From: Loxodes magnus | Taxonomy: Eukaryota > Ciliophora > Karyorelictea > Loxodida > Loxodidae | Assembly: GCA_946699065.1 (NCBI GenBank) | Contig: CAMPDV010000896.1 | Span: forward strand, 108,282-172,281 | Direction: 5' to 3' | DNA length: 64,000 nt | Shown: positions 44,820-56,830 of the stretch, piece by piece | How positions within the stretch are numbered: position 1 is the stretch's first letter | Layout of the letters: each line of letters begins with the position of its first letter | Translations under genes and position numbers: made by a program | Notes under the pieces: model-generated | Told to the model about the DNA's origin: nothing | What the model saw: the letters and a program-made list of their open reading frames with translations, nothing else | Databases searched by the model: none

Positions 44820-46136
44820 ATGCTTTGAAAGTGAGTAATAAAAGGCGAAAGAAATTTTGAGAAATAAGGGATAATTAAAAAATAACTACTTTATTTGAAT
44901 ATTTTGGAATAAATCTTAGTGACTAAGTCTAATTATAGAATAAATAGATACAAGCTGTAAATCTTTTAGATGAATCTTAAGAATTTAGAAACTAAAATTT
45001 TGGAAGTTAAATAAACTTTAAGGAATGATTTTTTAATTATAGCAGCCATTTACTTTCTTAGCAAGCTTTCACTTTTTAAAACTTGGTAAAGCGGAATTAA
45101 AAATAGAAGCGATAGTCTTAAGCTTTTTAGATTGGTTAAATCCAATTTTATATATTCAAATAATTCTTAATTTGAAAGCAGATGCTTATTTACAAGAATC
45201 GGCTTTAAATATTATAAATCGGTAATTATCAAAATGCATCAAATAAAAATTCATATTTGATCATCTTAAGACTAGTGGCTTATTAGGAAAGTAGGCTATT
45301 TTAAGATTTCTAGTGGCTAAATATATTACGAAAATGACTGTGATTAAGATTTATTTAGTGTCAATTAATAAAAAGAACTAAGCATCTTTAAAACCAATTA
45401 TAGATATTAGTATTCTCTAAATAAAGTGAAAACACATTAAGCTAGATAATATGAAGCACTTGTATGAAATTTTAGTAATAGAATATTTTAGAAAAATGTA
45501 GAAAAGCTTTTAAGCTATGTCTTCACTAAAAAGGGTAATAGACAAATTATCTTAAATTAATAATGTTAAATTACTTTATTTGTCTATTCGCTCTTTAAAG
45601 AGTTTTTGATGTCAAATAAAAAAATAAAAAAGTTGCTATCCAGATTTTTAGATTGGGAACTTGCTTAAAATTTAGATTGATATAACTTATTAAATTTCAG
45701 CTTAAATATACTAAATTTATCTGAACTTTCTCATAGAAAAATCTTTAATAGGATCTAAAAAGAAGATAAAAAGATTCAAAATATAACCATTTGACAGTTA
45801 AATAAAACGAACCAAAACGAAGCAAATTTGGTGAAATAGAAAGGATTAAAATAGATATATGCTTAAAGTTGGTTAAAATGTCTCTAATTGAAAACCTTAA
45901 TTTAGTTGAGTTAATATACTAAAGCAATTTTTGAAAGCTGAATTTAAAAATTTATATTATGAGTTTCTCAACTTTAAAGCTAAATAAGCATATATTATAA
46001 ACAAATAAGGTTTAACTTTAGATAAAATTTATTTGATTTATATATATATAAAATAATTGATCTTAAGTCGCTATTCTCTTGGTAGTAACTACATCTAAAG
46101 ACTTAAATAATATAATACTTATTTAGAAAGAAATGA
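44820..46136 (+). CDS. Hypothetical protein, Trp-rich, about 438 residues
   Basis: A single frame runs from ATG 44820 to TGA 46134 without a shift over 1.3 kb. The second in-frame ATG (44970) avoids two early TGA and may be the real start. The protein has a hydrophobic stretch (FLIIAAIYFLSKLSLF), then a mixed helical body (IFQKNVEKLLSYVFTKKG; LLNFSLNILNLSELSHRK; QKGLKQIYAQSWLKCL) and a basic C-terminus. Roughly half its Trp are TGA. It converges with the minus-strand gene ending at 46174, leaving a 37-bp gap. No domain recognised. Confidence 0.6.
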
Positions 46137-46173
46137 AGACTCTATTAAATTTAAGATAAGCAAGTATTCAATT

Positions 46174-47037
46174 TCATTATGATTAGGAATATACTTATCT
46201 ATGATTCTTTTAAAAGTTACTAATGAAGTATTATATTTTAAATATACCTCATTAGTTAATTTAGAAAGTTTATCTTAAACTAAGGAAATTATCTCTTTGT
46301 ATATAGTATCCTAACTTTAATATAGAGATGCTTATTTGCTAGGCTTCACCTCAATTTTTCTTTTATAGATAGTTTAAATTTTATTAATTTATAGTGTCTA
46401 TTCAATTTTCTTATTCACTTGAACATAATTAAATGATGAAATTTATTCCCACACCAATATTATCAATAGGAAATATCTCTAATCCTTTCTCATTAAAGCA
46501 TATATATAATTAAACTATAACTAGTGCTTTCAATTTTCTTTCAAATTGAAAAATTGATTTAGATTATTATTTTTATCTAAAGAAATAAATTTATATAGTC
46601 TAAGACATTCTGAATTACAATTAAAATGAGACAGTTTAAGTTATGGTATAAGCTTGTTAACTATCCTTTACCAATTATTTTATTTTTAATATCCATTTAT
46701 GGATAAAAACTTTTTTATCTAAGCTTGCTATTTTTTTTCCTGGCTACTTTCTTCTAAAAATAGTGATGACTTTCTATATTCTTTGAAGCTATCTTTTACA
46801 TTCTTTAACTCTTATTATAGCTATTAAATGTTGCTATCATTGCATTAATAAACTGGCTTATTTAAAAAGTTAAATCTAAGGACTGTGATATTCCCTTGAA
46901 ATTCTATGGTATAGTATTTATATTAAAAGACTATTGATTCACTTAGTCTAGCTTTTATTAAAAGCTGCATTAATATATATAGAGATCGCTTTATTTTAAT
47001 CATTATCTTTTTACCTAAATAAAAACAAAGGGTTCAT
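46174..47037 (-). CDS. Hypothetical protein with a possible PH-like domain
   Basis: Frame ends at TGA 46176-46174. ATG 47037-47035 (MNPLFLFRQKDNDQNK) is the first good start, but the same frame is open and protein-like back to 47400, so the N-terminus is uncertain. In the C-terminal half LEIFPIDNIGVGINFIIQLC followed by SEQENWIDTINQQ looks like the last strands and W-containing helix of a pleckstrin-homology domain. The middle is rich in Lys/Gln helices. PH domains bind phosphoinositides at membranes; the assignment is tentative. It lies directly downstream of the receptor-like gene ending at 47401, on the same strand. Confidence 0.5.
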
Positions 47038-47400
47038 TGCTTTATAGTCATAGTATAATAATTATTAGGCTAAACTCAAGAAAAAAACTCTAAATAAAGG
47101 GAAATAAAATTCTCTTAGTACATATTAGAGCGTTCTAAATAATCAATGATAATCCTTATATTTAATAAAAAATCAAAGCCTCTTAAGATAAAATCTTTAA
47201 CCTCATTACACGTAAAATCTTTGATAAGCTTATTTAGCTAAATTAATATGAAAAATAGATTTAGAAATTTCTCTTTTTTTTTAAACTTTTTGAACGAAGA
47301 AAATTTATAATAGAAACTACAATTGCTAAGTAATTTAACTAAAAAGGAAGATTTTATTAAATCTGTTTTTATAAATTAATGAAAAACTTAAATTCTTAAA

Positions 47401-50400
47401 TCACTTTTCATAATCGTTTTTTGAATTCACAAATATCAAGGAATCTGAATTTTCTTATGTTTTAGTCTTGTTTTAATTTTTGTTAGAACGCAGCGACGCT
47501 AGATCCTTCAGTTCTTCTATTTCGTAAGGACTTTAAACTTTAATTACTCTCGATTCCTAATTATTCTTGTCTCTGACTTTATAAGCTTCTTTTTATTACA
47601 ACGTAATTTGGATAGAGGGAAATTCTTAAGTTATTTCTTACTAATTTATTTAATTTTTTTATTAATCATTTGGCTCTTGGTCTTCTACTTCCTTTTGTTA
47701 TGAATTATTCTAATAGGCAATTTTTGCTTTAAAGGGAGTTTATGAAGAAATTTCAGACTCTAAAATGAAATTTTATTTGATGGAAAATTTTTTGGATATT
47801 AGATTAATTGCTTCATTTTCAGGGTTTTTTTTCTTCGAAGTTCTCAATTTTTTTTAGAATTTGAATAGCTTCCTTTTTATAAGTCGCTTCTTCTATATTT
47901 AATTAGACCAATGTCAAAAAAATCTTTCCACAACTTACATGAGGCCTCCTATTGTTATCATTATTCCAACTATTGATCCAATAAGAGCTTAAATGAACGC
48001 TGAAAAAGTAAACTTAAGAGTTGAAACCGTTTTTAATCCACTTTCTAGTATTTCTATTTTTAATTAAGTTCTAATTCCTTCAGTTATTTGGATTTGCTAC
48101 GTAGTGAAAGTAGAACCTAGTTCTATTTATTCTTTACTCATTAGATGAAAACCTGTTTACTCTCTAATACTTCCTCAGTCAGACTTGAATACTGAAGGAA
48201 TTCCTATTATGGTCATAGAAGTTGGAGTTGGGCCTCTAAATATTCTCCCTTGAGGTGCGGATATTTTCATCAAGACAGTACTATATTAATTTGGAATTGA
48301 AGAAGTAGAAGTAACATTAAATTCTATCCCACTAGCGAAGCTTCTCTCTTCTAAGACTGTTAATGTTACGATAGCATTTTACGTTAAGCTGCAATCAAGC
48401 AAAGATAATCTGATTAAGCAGTTTTCCTCATCTTTTCTACATTAAATTACTCGAGCGTTTTGATTGATTTATCCTTGAATTCCAAATTGCTCTAAATTAA
48501 CTTCTAACGATTCCACACAATATGTTCACTCTTTATTCTAATTACTAAACTCTGTCTAGGTAATGCATTTTCCTCCGTATTAGAGGTAAGTAAGAGTGAA
48601 ATAAAAATCTGCTTTGATTACCTTATAGCTCTCTAACAGAATAAGTACTGGAATCAAGGCCTTAGTTTCATTGATGTTGTCCTATAAGTAATAAATAAAG
48701 TTTATGCATATCACCAGCGAAGCAGCAAACAAAAATAAAACAGTGAAGAAGCCACCTATTCTTGTTGCTTTTTATCTAAGGATTTCTTATTTATAGTTAT
48801 GCTTATTGCTGAATAAATCTATTTTATAGATTTTATCATACAAGCTTTAGGAGCAGCAAATAAATATGAAGGCTATAAATAATAAGCTACCTGTTGCAAC
48901 CTAAATAAGTTTCAGTTTTTCATTAATTTCTTCGTTGTCAATTTGATAGCTTTCTGGTTACTTAAAGTAGGTTTGATTAGTGGTTTAGTAGAGTTATGGT
49001 ATTATTGTACCTATTGAACATTTTTAAGATTAAGGACATTAGTAACACTCTGCAAGGCCAGGAGTTGGTCCATATGTTCCATTGTTACAAGGATTACAGA
49101 ACTTATGATCAGAAGCAGCTTCAAAGCCATTAAAATTCCCTGATTCACATGGAATACAATTACCCTCCTAAACTCAGTAAGTGCCTTTTACACAAGGCAA
49201 GCAATTTTAGTTTTAGATCAAGTAAGTACCTGCACTGCAATTTCAACCACATTCTTCTATTGGACATTCAAAATTATATATATAAAATTAATTCTAAGAT
49301 TTCTAAATTTGAGCTGATGATTTAGCAACTGCTACTCCACCGAACATTATTATTCTTCTTTAATAGTAGACCATACTTTACCCAAGCACAAATCCAGGTC
49401 AAGCTCTAGTACTTTTATTCTGCTACTAGAAAATAATTTCCCCTGTCTCTAAATTCATTTCGATGAAATTGTCTCTCAATAAATCTCAAAATGATCCACC
49501 GTATCAAACAATTTAGTTTTGCGATGCAGCAACTCCATATAAAGAAACGGAAAATTATAGATTTTGAGTCTCATTTATGAACTTTCACCTTTATGTTTCC
49601 AAGTTGTATTCATAAACTGCATCTGTTGGAACCTTCGATAATTTCTCACCTCCAATAACATAAAATTTATTATTTCATTAATGAGCATGGCAATAGTATA
49701 TTTCACCTGGGCCATATAAGTCATTTGAGGAAAGTAAGGTTCATTTATAAGAACCAAAATTAAAAGAATATAGTTCGCTGGAAACTCCGTTCTAGCCCAT
49801 TCCCCCATAAATTAGAAATTGATTCCCAATAATTACTCCACAACTTCCGTATTTACCTGCAGGATTTTATGAAAAATATTCTTATTTTTGCCAAACTGAG
49901 GTAAATGAATCATATAAATACATATCATTGTAGATGAAATTATTATATCCAACTCCTCCTCATATCACTAGATATTTACCGTGTGTTGCTGCTACATGCT
50001 TACTTCTCTATTATGGATTTTCTCCTTAGAAATTGGGCATAGTTCATATATTAGTCTTAAAATAAAAAAATCATAATTCGTTATTTTTTATTGCGTTATG
50101 TTCTCCACCAAAGATAATCATAATGTTGGAAATTATATTTGCTGAATGAAAGGCTCTTGGCTCAGGTGTTTGCATAACTGGATATAATTATTCCCATCTT
50201 AGTATATTTTGAGTTATATTTAATCTAATTATGTCGTTTTTGCAACCAGACAAACTTCAGCCTGAGAATAAATAAAAGCAACCTTAATAAAAGGAAACAA
50301 TAGCATTATCTCTCTCACTCACATCATCATTTTCTATCTTTAATTTGTATCAGACTATTTCATCTAAGTTACTAAAGTCTATGTAGTAGCTCTAATTTAT

Positions 50401-51213
50401 ATTATGCTTAAATTAGAAATCTCACCCTTAGAATTAATATCATCGTTTTTATTCTCAATCAACTCATTCTCCATTCAGATATGTCCATTTAGGAAAAACT
50501 CCTTACACTGTTTTTCTCGTCCAAACACCAGAGGAAAGGTTTAGTAGATACATACTTTAATCATCGTAAATAGTTTCGTAATCTCCGTTTTTTAGAAGTA
50601 AAAACCCGTCCAAGTAAAGTAAATTTGGCTAACGCATTTTGAGAGGCTTTTCACCTGTTGTTATTATTTATTTAAATCTTCAGTTTGAGAAGCTTAATTC
50701 CCAAAGATCATTAGTATATTGCTCTTATCCCATTCCCCCAAAAATCAGCATTTTCCATGTCTAATCTTAATCATTTCAGTAAGTTATGCATCCCATCTTT
50801 TTAGCAGGAGGAGGTGAGCTTCCTGAAATAGTAACTTTAGTTCAATACTAAAAATCCAGACTGAAAATCCAGACATCATTTTAGTTTCCATTTTAAGTTT
50901 ATCCCCCATAAAGAATTAGTAAGTTCTCATCTTCAATTTTAGAGGTACAATGACTAGTCCTTGCTTCAGGTATCTCATTGTTAGTTAAAGTCATTCTAGT
51001 TCATTTTAAGTCATGAAAGGTATATATTCAGGTATCATCTAGCATTTAAGTGGTTCCCATTCCATGAGTTATTATTAAAAATTTATCAGAAAATTGCTGA
51101 CCACTACTTCAATAACGTGGAGGAGGTGGAGTTCCGCTAAAGGGAAATAATGATCACTCTGACTAAGAAACCTTTAATAAAAACTCAAATATAATTAATA
51201 GCTATAAAGGCAT
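47401..51213 (-). CDS. Large kelch-repeat, Cys-rich, multi-helix membrane protein (receptor-like)
   Basis: One uninterrupted frame of 1,270 residues, ATG 51213-51211 to TGA 47403-47401. Residues 1-18 are a signal peptide (MPLQLLIIFEFLLKVSQS). About 20-640 hold many kelch blades (LILYGG, DVWIFSLDF, MLIFGGMG, NDLWELSFSNW, IMIIFGGEH, FYVIGGE, IIMFGGVAVA). About 650-740 are Cys-rich repeats of the GCC2/GCC3-ephrin-receptor-like type (CGWNCSAGTY, CLPCVKGTYW, CNPCNNGTYG). Helices lie near 775-795, 820-845 and 1075-1095, then a Gln/Asn/Glu tail. Dozens of TAA/TAG (Gln) and many TGA (Trp, often at the kelch W) are in frame. Such proteins are common at ciliate surfaces; ligand unknown. The gene at 1-1037 is its paralogue. 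Confidence 0.93.
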
Positions 51214-51600
51214 TTTTATTTTTATAGTTAGGACTACAACTCCTCAAATAAATGGTTAAGCCAATCATTAAATGATGTCATCAAAAGAAATTATTTTTCT
51301 ATCTTAATACTAGTAAATTAAACCTTATAAAGCTAAGTATTTCTCTACTAAAAGTAAACATTTAAGTTAAATTTGCCTTAGTCTAAAAACATAATTATGA
51401 AGTTGGGCAAGCAACTAAAACTACAATGCATTTGCATTATATAAAATTAGTTTCTAGATTATAAGCATAGTCTTATTATAATTTTAACTCGTTTACTCTA
51501 GATTAAAATGACAATTTTATTTCTCTTAACTAGATTCAATTTATGTAGATATTCGAAATGACTCTTGACTATGATTATTTTACTTTATCTTATAGCTTCT
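51214..51600. other. Intergenic region between divergent genes
   Basis: 387 bp between the starts of the receptor-like gene (minus) and the hypothetical gene at 51601 (plus); it presumably holds both promoters. No specific motif identified. Confidence 0.45.
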
Positions 51601-53019
51601 ATGGATTTTTTTAAAATACTGTTTGAATTGAAAGAGTTATCTCATTTTATTATTTTATTTCACCAAATATTGGTTTAAAGTTAAATGATATAATAGCATA
51701 GTATTAAGATATTTTTCATAGAAAGTGTAAAGGGGCTATATGGAAGCATTTACTGTGCTGAGTATTATCGAAGCAATAATTTTATAAATGATATCATTTC
51801 TAAATATCCCATTTTTTTAATCTGATTCCTTTATTTTTAATTTGAATTCGCTTATTAATCTACTTTAGTCAACTTATTCTTTAAATAACTTGGTTAATAA
51901 TTATCTTTAAGGTAAAAAGCTTTATCTATAGTAAAAATAATAGAAAATTAGTCTTAGGGATTTAAGCGTAAGAGTATAATGAGATTCTTTAACTTTTATT
52001 TAGAAGTCAAATTTTAAATCTCAGCCAACTATAATGCTTCTTTGAGTCTCTATGCTTCTAAATTAAGCTAAAGAATTCACTTTTCTAGATATTGTCCTAA
52101 GCAACTCCATTTCTGTAAGTTTCTTAGTGGAATTCATCTTATTTTTGTTGTCTAGTTTTATACTAAAATCTCAAAGAGAGACTAAAATTCTAACTACATT
52201 AAAGGCTCTTAATAAGTCTAAGAGAATCATATTAAAAGTGTAGTAATTTAGTTAGTTTAGAAGGTAAATTTTTACTCATAGTAGTTTGTAGCTTCTTTTG
52301 AGATGAAAAATTCACTTAATCTATTAATAAAATTCCTTTTATCTTAACTACCTTTTTTGACTCTTATACACTTAACTTCCTTCTTTGGAAAGTACAAATG
52401 AAGCTTCTAAAAATAAAGAAATAAATGATTGGATATCTTTATAAATTCCAAAGATAAAAGAGTTAAAGCTTTAATATTCTAAGCATTAAGATAACAATTC
52501 CTAGTATAGCAGAGAGGAAGAATAATAAAATCAGAGTGATAGTTGCTTATCAATATTCAGTAAAATAGTCAAAACAAATTAGCAAATATTAATGTTGCTT
52601 AGATATTCTAAGGAAAATAAATGTATTTAAGACTCATTTTTAGTTTTGCGTTATTAGGATATTTATCTTAATTTTCTAATTAAAGATAGAAAGGGTAGTT
52701 TGATAATCTATTTAGTTATAATGTAATTTAAATAAGGAGGAGTAATCCTCATACTGAGATTTTAAAATTTTTAGAGATTAGGAAGTTGATCAAAGTATGA
52801 AAACTTGTTCAAGACTCTTTGCAGGAGTTAAGAGAGAACTCAAACGTATAGAATCAAATTAATAAATGCTAAAGGATGTTTACACATTTGGTCTCTTTTG
52901 GTGGCATTTAAATCTACGTCCACAGATAAAAAGAAGGATTTAAGGGATAATGCTTGGAAGACTTCAAAAAAACTTCTAATAAGCAAGAAAGATTTAATTT
53001 AAAGAGCTGCGCACATTGA
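51601..53019 (+). CDS. Hypothetical protein, about 472 residues, stop lies at the edge of a repeat
   Basis: ATG 51601 (MDFFKILFELKELSHF) opens a frame that stays protein-like to about 53005: SVKGLYGSIYCAEYYRSNNF, a Lys/Gln-rich middle, HFSRYCPKQLHFCKFLSG, and a C-terminal part ILKFLEIRKLIKVWKLVQDS and MFTHLVSFGGIQIYVHR. TGA at 52399 and 52426 are followed by equally protein-like sequence and are read as Trp. The first TGA after that (53017-53019) lies inside a hairpin-like sequence gagctgcgcacattgaggta, so an insertion may have supplied the stop. Mostly helical, no clear membrane helix or known domain. Confidence 0.55.
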
Positions 53020-53036
53020 GGTACTACGCCTTATAT
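53003..53036 (+). repeat. Solo terminal hairpin at the end of a coding region
   Basis: aaagagctgcgcacattgag followed by gtactacgccttat is the terminal hairpin module without an element body, 30 bp upstream of a complete family A element. Confidence 0.6.
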
Positions 53037-53066
53037 AATTTAAGTTTTTATTATATATATAATAAA

Positions 53067-53445
53067 ATGGATGTAGACTACAGTCAGGAGAACTAGTAGG
53101 CAATCTAGTGCAGTGTATACTGTTCTAGGAGTAATCTCGCACTAGATGCCACAACGGAGAAGGGTGAACAAGCTCGGAAGAGAAAAGCCTAGCTTGCCTG
53201 AGGGTTCTCTCTAGTAGTATAAAAGTTTGTCTGACGGGCCTTCTAATTAATGACTTAATAATTTATTCTTAATTGGACCTTATTTAAGAAGACTAGAGTA
53301 TTTGATTCAAAATTCAAGAATAATCTTTAATAAGTAGATTCCCATTTGGAGAAGTTGACTTGACAAAAAGTAGTATGAGAACACTTTTTCTTAATATTAA
53401 TATTGAGAGAACTGCGCGCAAACGAGGTGCTACGCACTCTATAAT
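53067..53445 (+). repeat. SINE-like element, family A copy (young pair with 43727)
   Basis: 379 bp, colinear with 43727-44105. Differences are point changes, for example gttctaggagtaatctcg against gtattgcgagtaatctcg. The terminal hairpin gaactgcgcgcaaacgaggt, gctacgcactct is followed by a TTTA tail. Confidence 0.85.
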
Positions 53446-53616
53446 AATCTTTATTTATTTTATATATTAATCGATTTTACCTTAAAAAATCTATCTTTAC
53501 TATTAAATCAATTCACTAAAATTAGTTATTTATATGATTTTAACTATGCCAAAATGTTGAAAAAAAGACAAAAGACTAATTAATAGTAATCAAAATATAA
53601 ATTAATTAATTAATGT

Positions 53617-54008
53617 GATTATAGGTGTGTAGCACCTCGTTGGCGCGTATTTTTACAATATTAATATAAAAAATGCTCTCATGCTTCTAGTTGTCATTCA
53701 TACTTCTATTCGTCTAATGAATCACGTCAGCTTCTCCAAATAGAGAATCTGCTTATTAAAAATTATTTTTGAGGTTTGAATCAAATACCATATTCTTCTT
53801 GAATAAGACCACAATAAGAATTAGTAATTAAGTCATTATCATAACTGTCAGTCAAACGTTCACACTGCTAGTGAGGACTTTGGGCAAGTTAGACTTGTAT
53901 CTTCCGATCTTATCCACTCTTCCCCGTGGCGGTATCTAGTATGAGATTACTCGCAACGCAGTATACACTGCATCAGATTTCCTGATAGTTCTCCTGACCA
54001 TAACTAAC
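53617..54008 (-). repeat. SINE-like element, family A copy
   Basis: Reverse orientation: hairpin gtgtgtagcacctcgttggc at its left end, gcgagtaatctcatactaga (minus strand) and a right end at gttagttatggtcaggagaa. Together with the plus-strand copy at 53067 it forms an inverted pair 170 bp apart. Confidence 0.8.
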
Positions 54009-54010
54009 CA

Positions 54011-54490
54011 TATATTTTAATAACAAAAATTAGAATAGAGCAATAGTTAAATAACCAGAATAGTACCACAATTATAATTCTAAATAAATCTAAATTCATT
54101 AACTAAGAAACTATAGCCAAAAGTTAACAACTACTAAGCAAATAACTATTAAAGCTAAAACATTATCAAATATTAATTACATCCTCATGACTTAAAAAAC
54201 ATCTATAATACCAAAAGCTTCTTATTTTAAATAATTAAACCTTATGTACAAAATAAACAAAACTTTGACATCATATGTTTCACTCTTTTAACGAGTTTTA
54301 AGAATTGATAGCACAAGGTTAAATATTATATTCAAATATAGTTAAAGAGATAAATAAAAATCAAATCAAATATAGATATAATTATGTCTAATAACTTAGC
54401 TGACTTTTAAAACTAAAGAATATAAATTATACTTCATTTTATTAAATCAAATTTAGCTATTTTTTTCATAAATCTAAATTATTATATAAA
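54011..54490. other. AT-rich spacer
   Basis: Nothing recognised. Confidence 0.4.
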
Positions 54491-55310
54491 ATGGAACCTA
54501 AGAAATAATCACTAAAAAATAATTTTCTAACTAGAAATAAGATATCCTGATTGAGGTTTTTTCGTTATAAACTGAGATATAAAAACTATAGGATGCAGTG
54601 TAGCAATTAATTAAGTAAATAAACAGCATTTTTTTCAAATTAATTAACTCTACAATGATAATAAAATCTTGAATACAGGATTAAGATTAAAAGGCTCTGA
54701 ATATAAATTGAATTAAGAAATTAAAAGAGAAGAAGATAAAATATAAGAAATTAGAAATCTTAATTGAATAAACAACGAATAATCGATGATTAAAGTTATG
54801 AACGATCCAATGGAGATTGATTAATCAAATTTAAATATTGATAAAATATTTAAAAAATAGATGATTAATAAAGTAATAAAAAGAATATTAAATATGTGCT
54901 TATTCTGTAGAAGGTTAGGATATGTAAAAAAAGAACTGTTTGAGAAAGAAAAAAATTCCATAAAAGCAAAAAAAAATTCTCAAAAAACCTTACTAAGATT
55001 TATTGTAAGTCTGAAAGTGACCTATAAAGGAAAAAAATGATTGGTGGAAACTATAAACTCTAGCAAATAGAGTTGTTCTAAAACGAAGAAGCAAACAAAT
55101 GTTTGGAAAGGACTGAGATTGGAATAAAATACCAACGATAAAGAAAGGATAGATTAGCAGCCATAGATATTTAATTTAAAAAATATGAACTTAAAAAAAA
55201 TTGAACGATTTCAATGAGTTTAACAAAGATTCTTGAGATTTTTTATAGACTCTTAAATGGTAAGGCAAATAAAGGCTTCGTCATATTATTAAAAATGCTA
55301 TGCTATTATT
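54491..55310 (+). pseudogene. Gag-like relic with degenerate knuckle
   Basis: ATG 54491 (MEPKKQSLKNNFLTRNK) opens a basic frame that is TGA-poor to about 55300. In a second frame, from ATG 54799, MNDPMEIDQSN gives the linker motif, followed by CLFCRRLGYVKKELF, where the CxxC of the knuckle is kept but the His and last Cys are replaced. A later segment (KDRLAAIDIQFKKYEL, SLTKILEIFYRLLNGKANKG) is protein-like. It is read as a frameshifted member of the gag-like family. Confidence 0.5.
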
Positions 55311-55557
55311 TATAAATATTTCATATATATTTTCTATTTTAGTTATTTTTCATATATTTATAAAAACTATTTACTCACTTTACTAAAAGAAGCTAACAAA
55401 TCAGTTTAAGATCTAAAATAAATAACTTATTCTCTTATATTTACCATCAGCAAATTGATTAACGGAACCTTAAATAAGAAATTAACTAATAGATGGAAAT
55501 TTAATTTAAGGCAATCGAAAGGAACTTAAGACAAATTTGAATTAGAGAACTAATCGC

Positions 55558-56088
55558 ATGGAGTGTATCAATTAACAAACTGATCATGAATCAAGAGGTA
55601 AATATGATTCTTCCTCAGGCTTCATTTACTGAAAAGAAAAGTTAAATAATGATTTTGCAAAAAATATGGTAAAAAAGATAAGAAATTACTACAGATTTTA
55701 AGACTTAGCAACAGAAAAAGGAGTTTAAAACCTATTTAATATTTATTACAACAAAACGGAAGCCTTTACTACAAAAAAAATTTAACCATAATTAGAAGCT
55801 CAAAAGATTATAGATGTATTTAGATGATGAGAGATTAATAGTGCAATTTTGATTTTCAATCACTAGCAATAGGAGAAAATAATCAAGCTATAAGAATTTA
55901 CAGCCCAGAGAAAACCAGTAAAATTTATTTAGAAATATTTTGAAGATAAAAAGCGTGTATAAACTCTAATTTGGGATTAATCAAATAAAAATTATTTCAC
56001 TTTAATATATTATGTTATAATTATTAATAATATTGATGCTGGCTACTGTCAGTTAGACTTCTAAGTTAGCCATCGTGGATAAGGGTGA
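55558..56088 (+). CDS. Hypothetical protein
   Basis: From ATG 55558 (MECINQQTDHESRGKYDSSS) a polar, helix-rich frame of about 145 residues is convincing to roughly 55995: GFIYWKEKLNNDF, NMVKKIRNYYRFQDLATEKG, QPQLEAQKIIDVF with two Trp as tandem TGA, and FTAQRKPVKFIQKYFEDKKR. The first in-frame TGA (56086-56088) lies inside the family E element that begins at about 56035, so the real end was probably before it. Similar polar sequence upstream of the ATG leaves the start open. No domain recognised. Confidence 0.45.
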
Positions 56089-56505
56089 CAGATTTAAGAG
56101 GATAAACCTAACTTATTCATGGTTCGTGCTAAATTAAAAGTGTAACTGGTGGTATGCTACCTCCTAGTTCGGATAAAATCTTCTGGCGCCTCATGTCGTA
56201 TAACAAGTCAGAAGATAAAGTGGAAGATGCAATGACATGGAGGAGGAGTCTAATTTTAATTTTCGATAAACGAAACCTAGTTTAAGAATTTTTTTTCATT
56301 TGAAAAAAAAGTCTAGAATTATGATTACGTTTGACTTCCTATTTGAAGAAAATGTAGTGTCTCCGGATTGAACTAAGCCATAACCAAGAATAATTCAAGA
56401 AAAATCTGAAAATACAAGGAAAAATATTCTAAATAAAGAGAACTCTAATAGCTATTTTAAAATTAATTCGTGACAATCAATCAAAGGTGACGCCACGTTA
56501 ATTAA
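56035..56505 (+). repeat. SINE-like element, family E copy 2
   Basis: Shares with 29878-30345 the order ggctactgtcagtt/actggcagtt, agaggataaacctaacttat, tcatggttcgtgctaaa, gcaatgacatggagg, aagtctagaattatgatta and agaactcta. The distal end has lost the hairpin (ggtgacgccacg). A TTAA run follows. Confidence 0.65.
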
Positions 56506-56509
56506 TTAA

Positions 56510-56830
56510 TTAATTTATGTTATAATTATTAAAGTTAAATGATGATTATAAATAAATTTGATACTTTGATTACTTTTAAAATTAGCAAGTATTAATTAAA
56601 TATTCTAAGCAAATTTTAATTTTGATGCTAATATTATTTATGCTGCTTGCATAATCATCCAATTACCTTCTAAAAAGTTTAATATATATGCAAAATAATC
56701 TAATTTTATACTAAATAACGTAATACAGTTTTAGATGTTTTTTATTATTTATCGTACTATTACTTTTATTTGTTGCTAGCTGTTATAAATTAATTATTTA
56801 AGCACATTTTTTATCTAAATTATAATCAAA
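56510..56830. other. AT-rich region upstream of the RING gene
   Basis: No specific feature. Confidence 0.4.

Noticed and set aside
49575-49808. A 77-codon standard-code ORF on the minus strand in a different frame from the receptor-like gene
   Set aside because: It overlaps kelch blades that are read in the main frame of the 1,270-residue gene.
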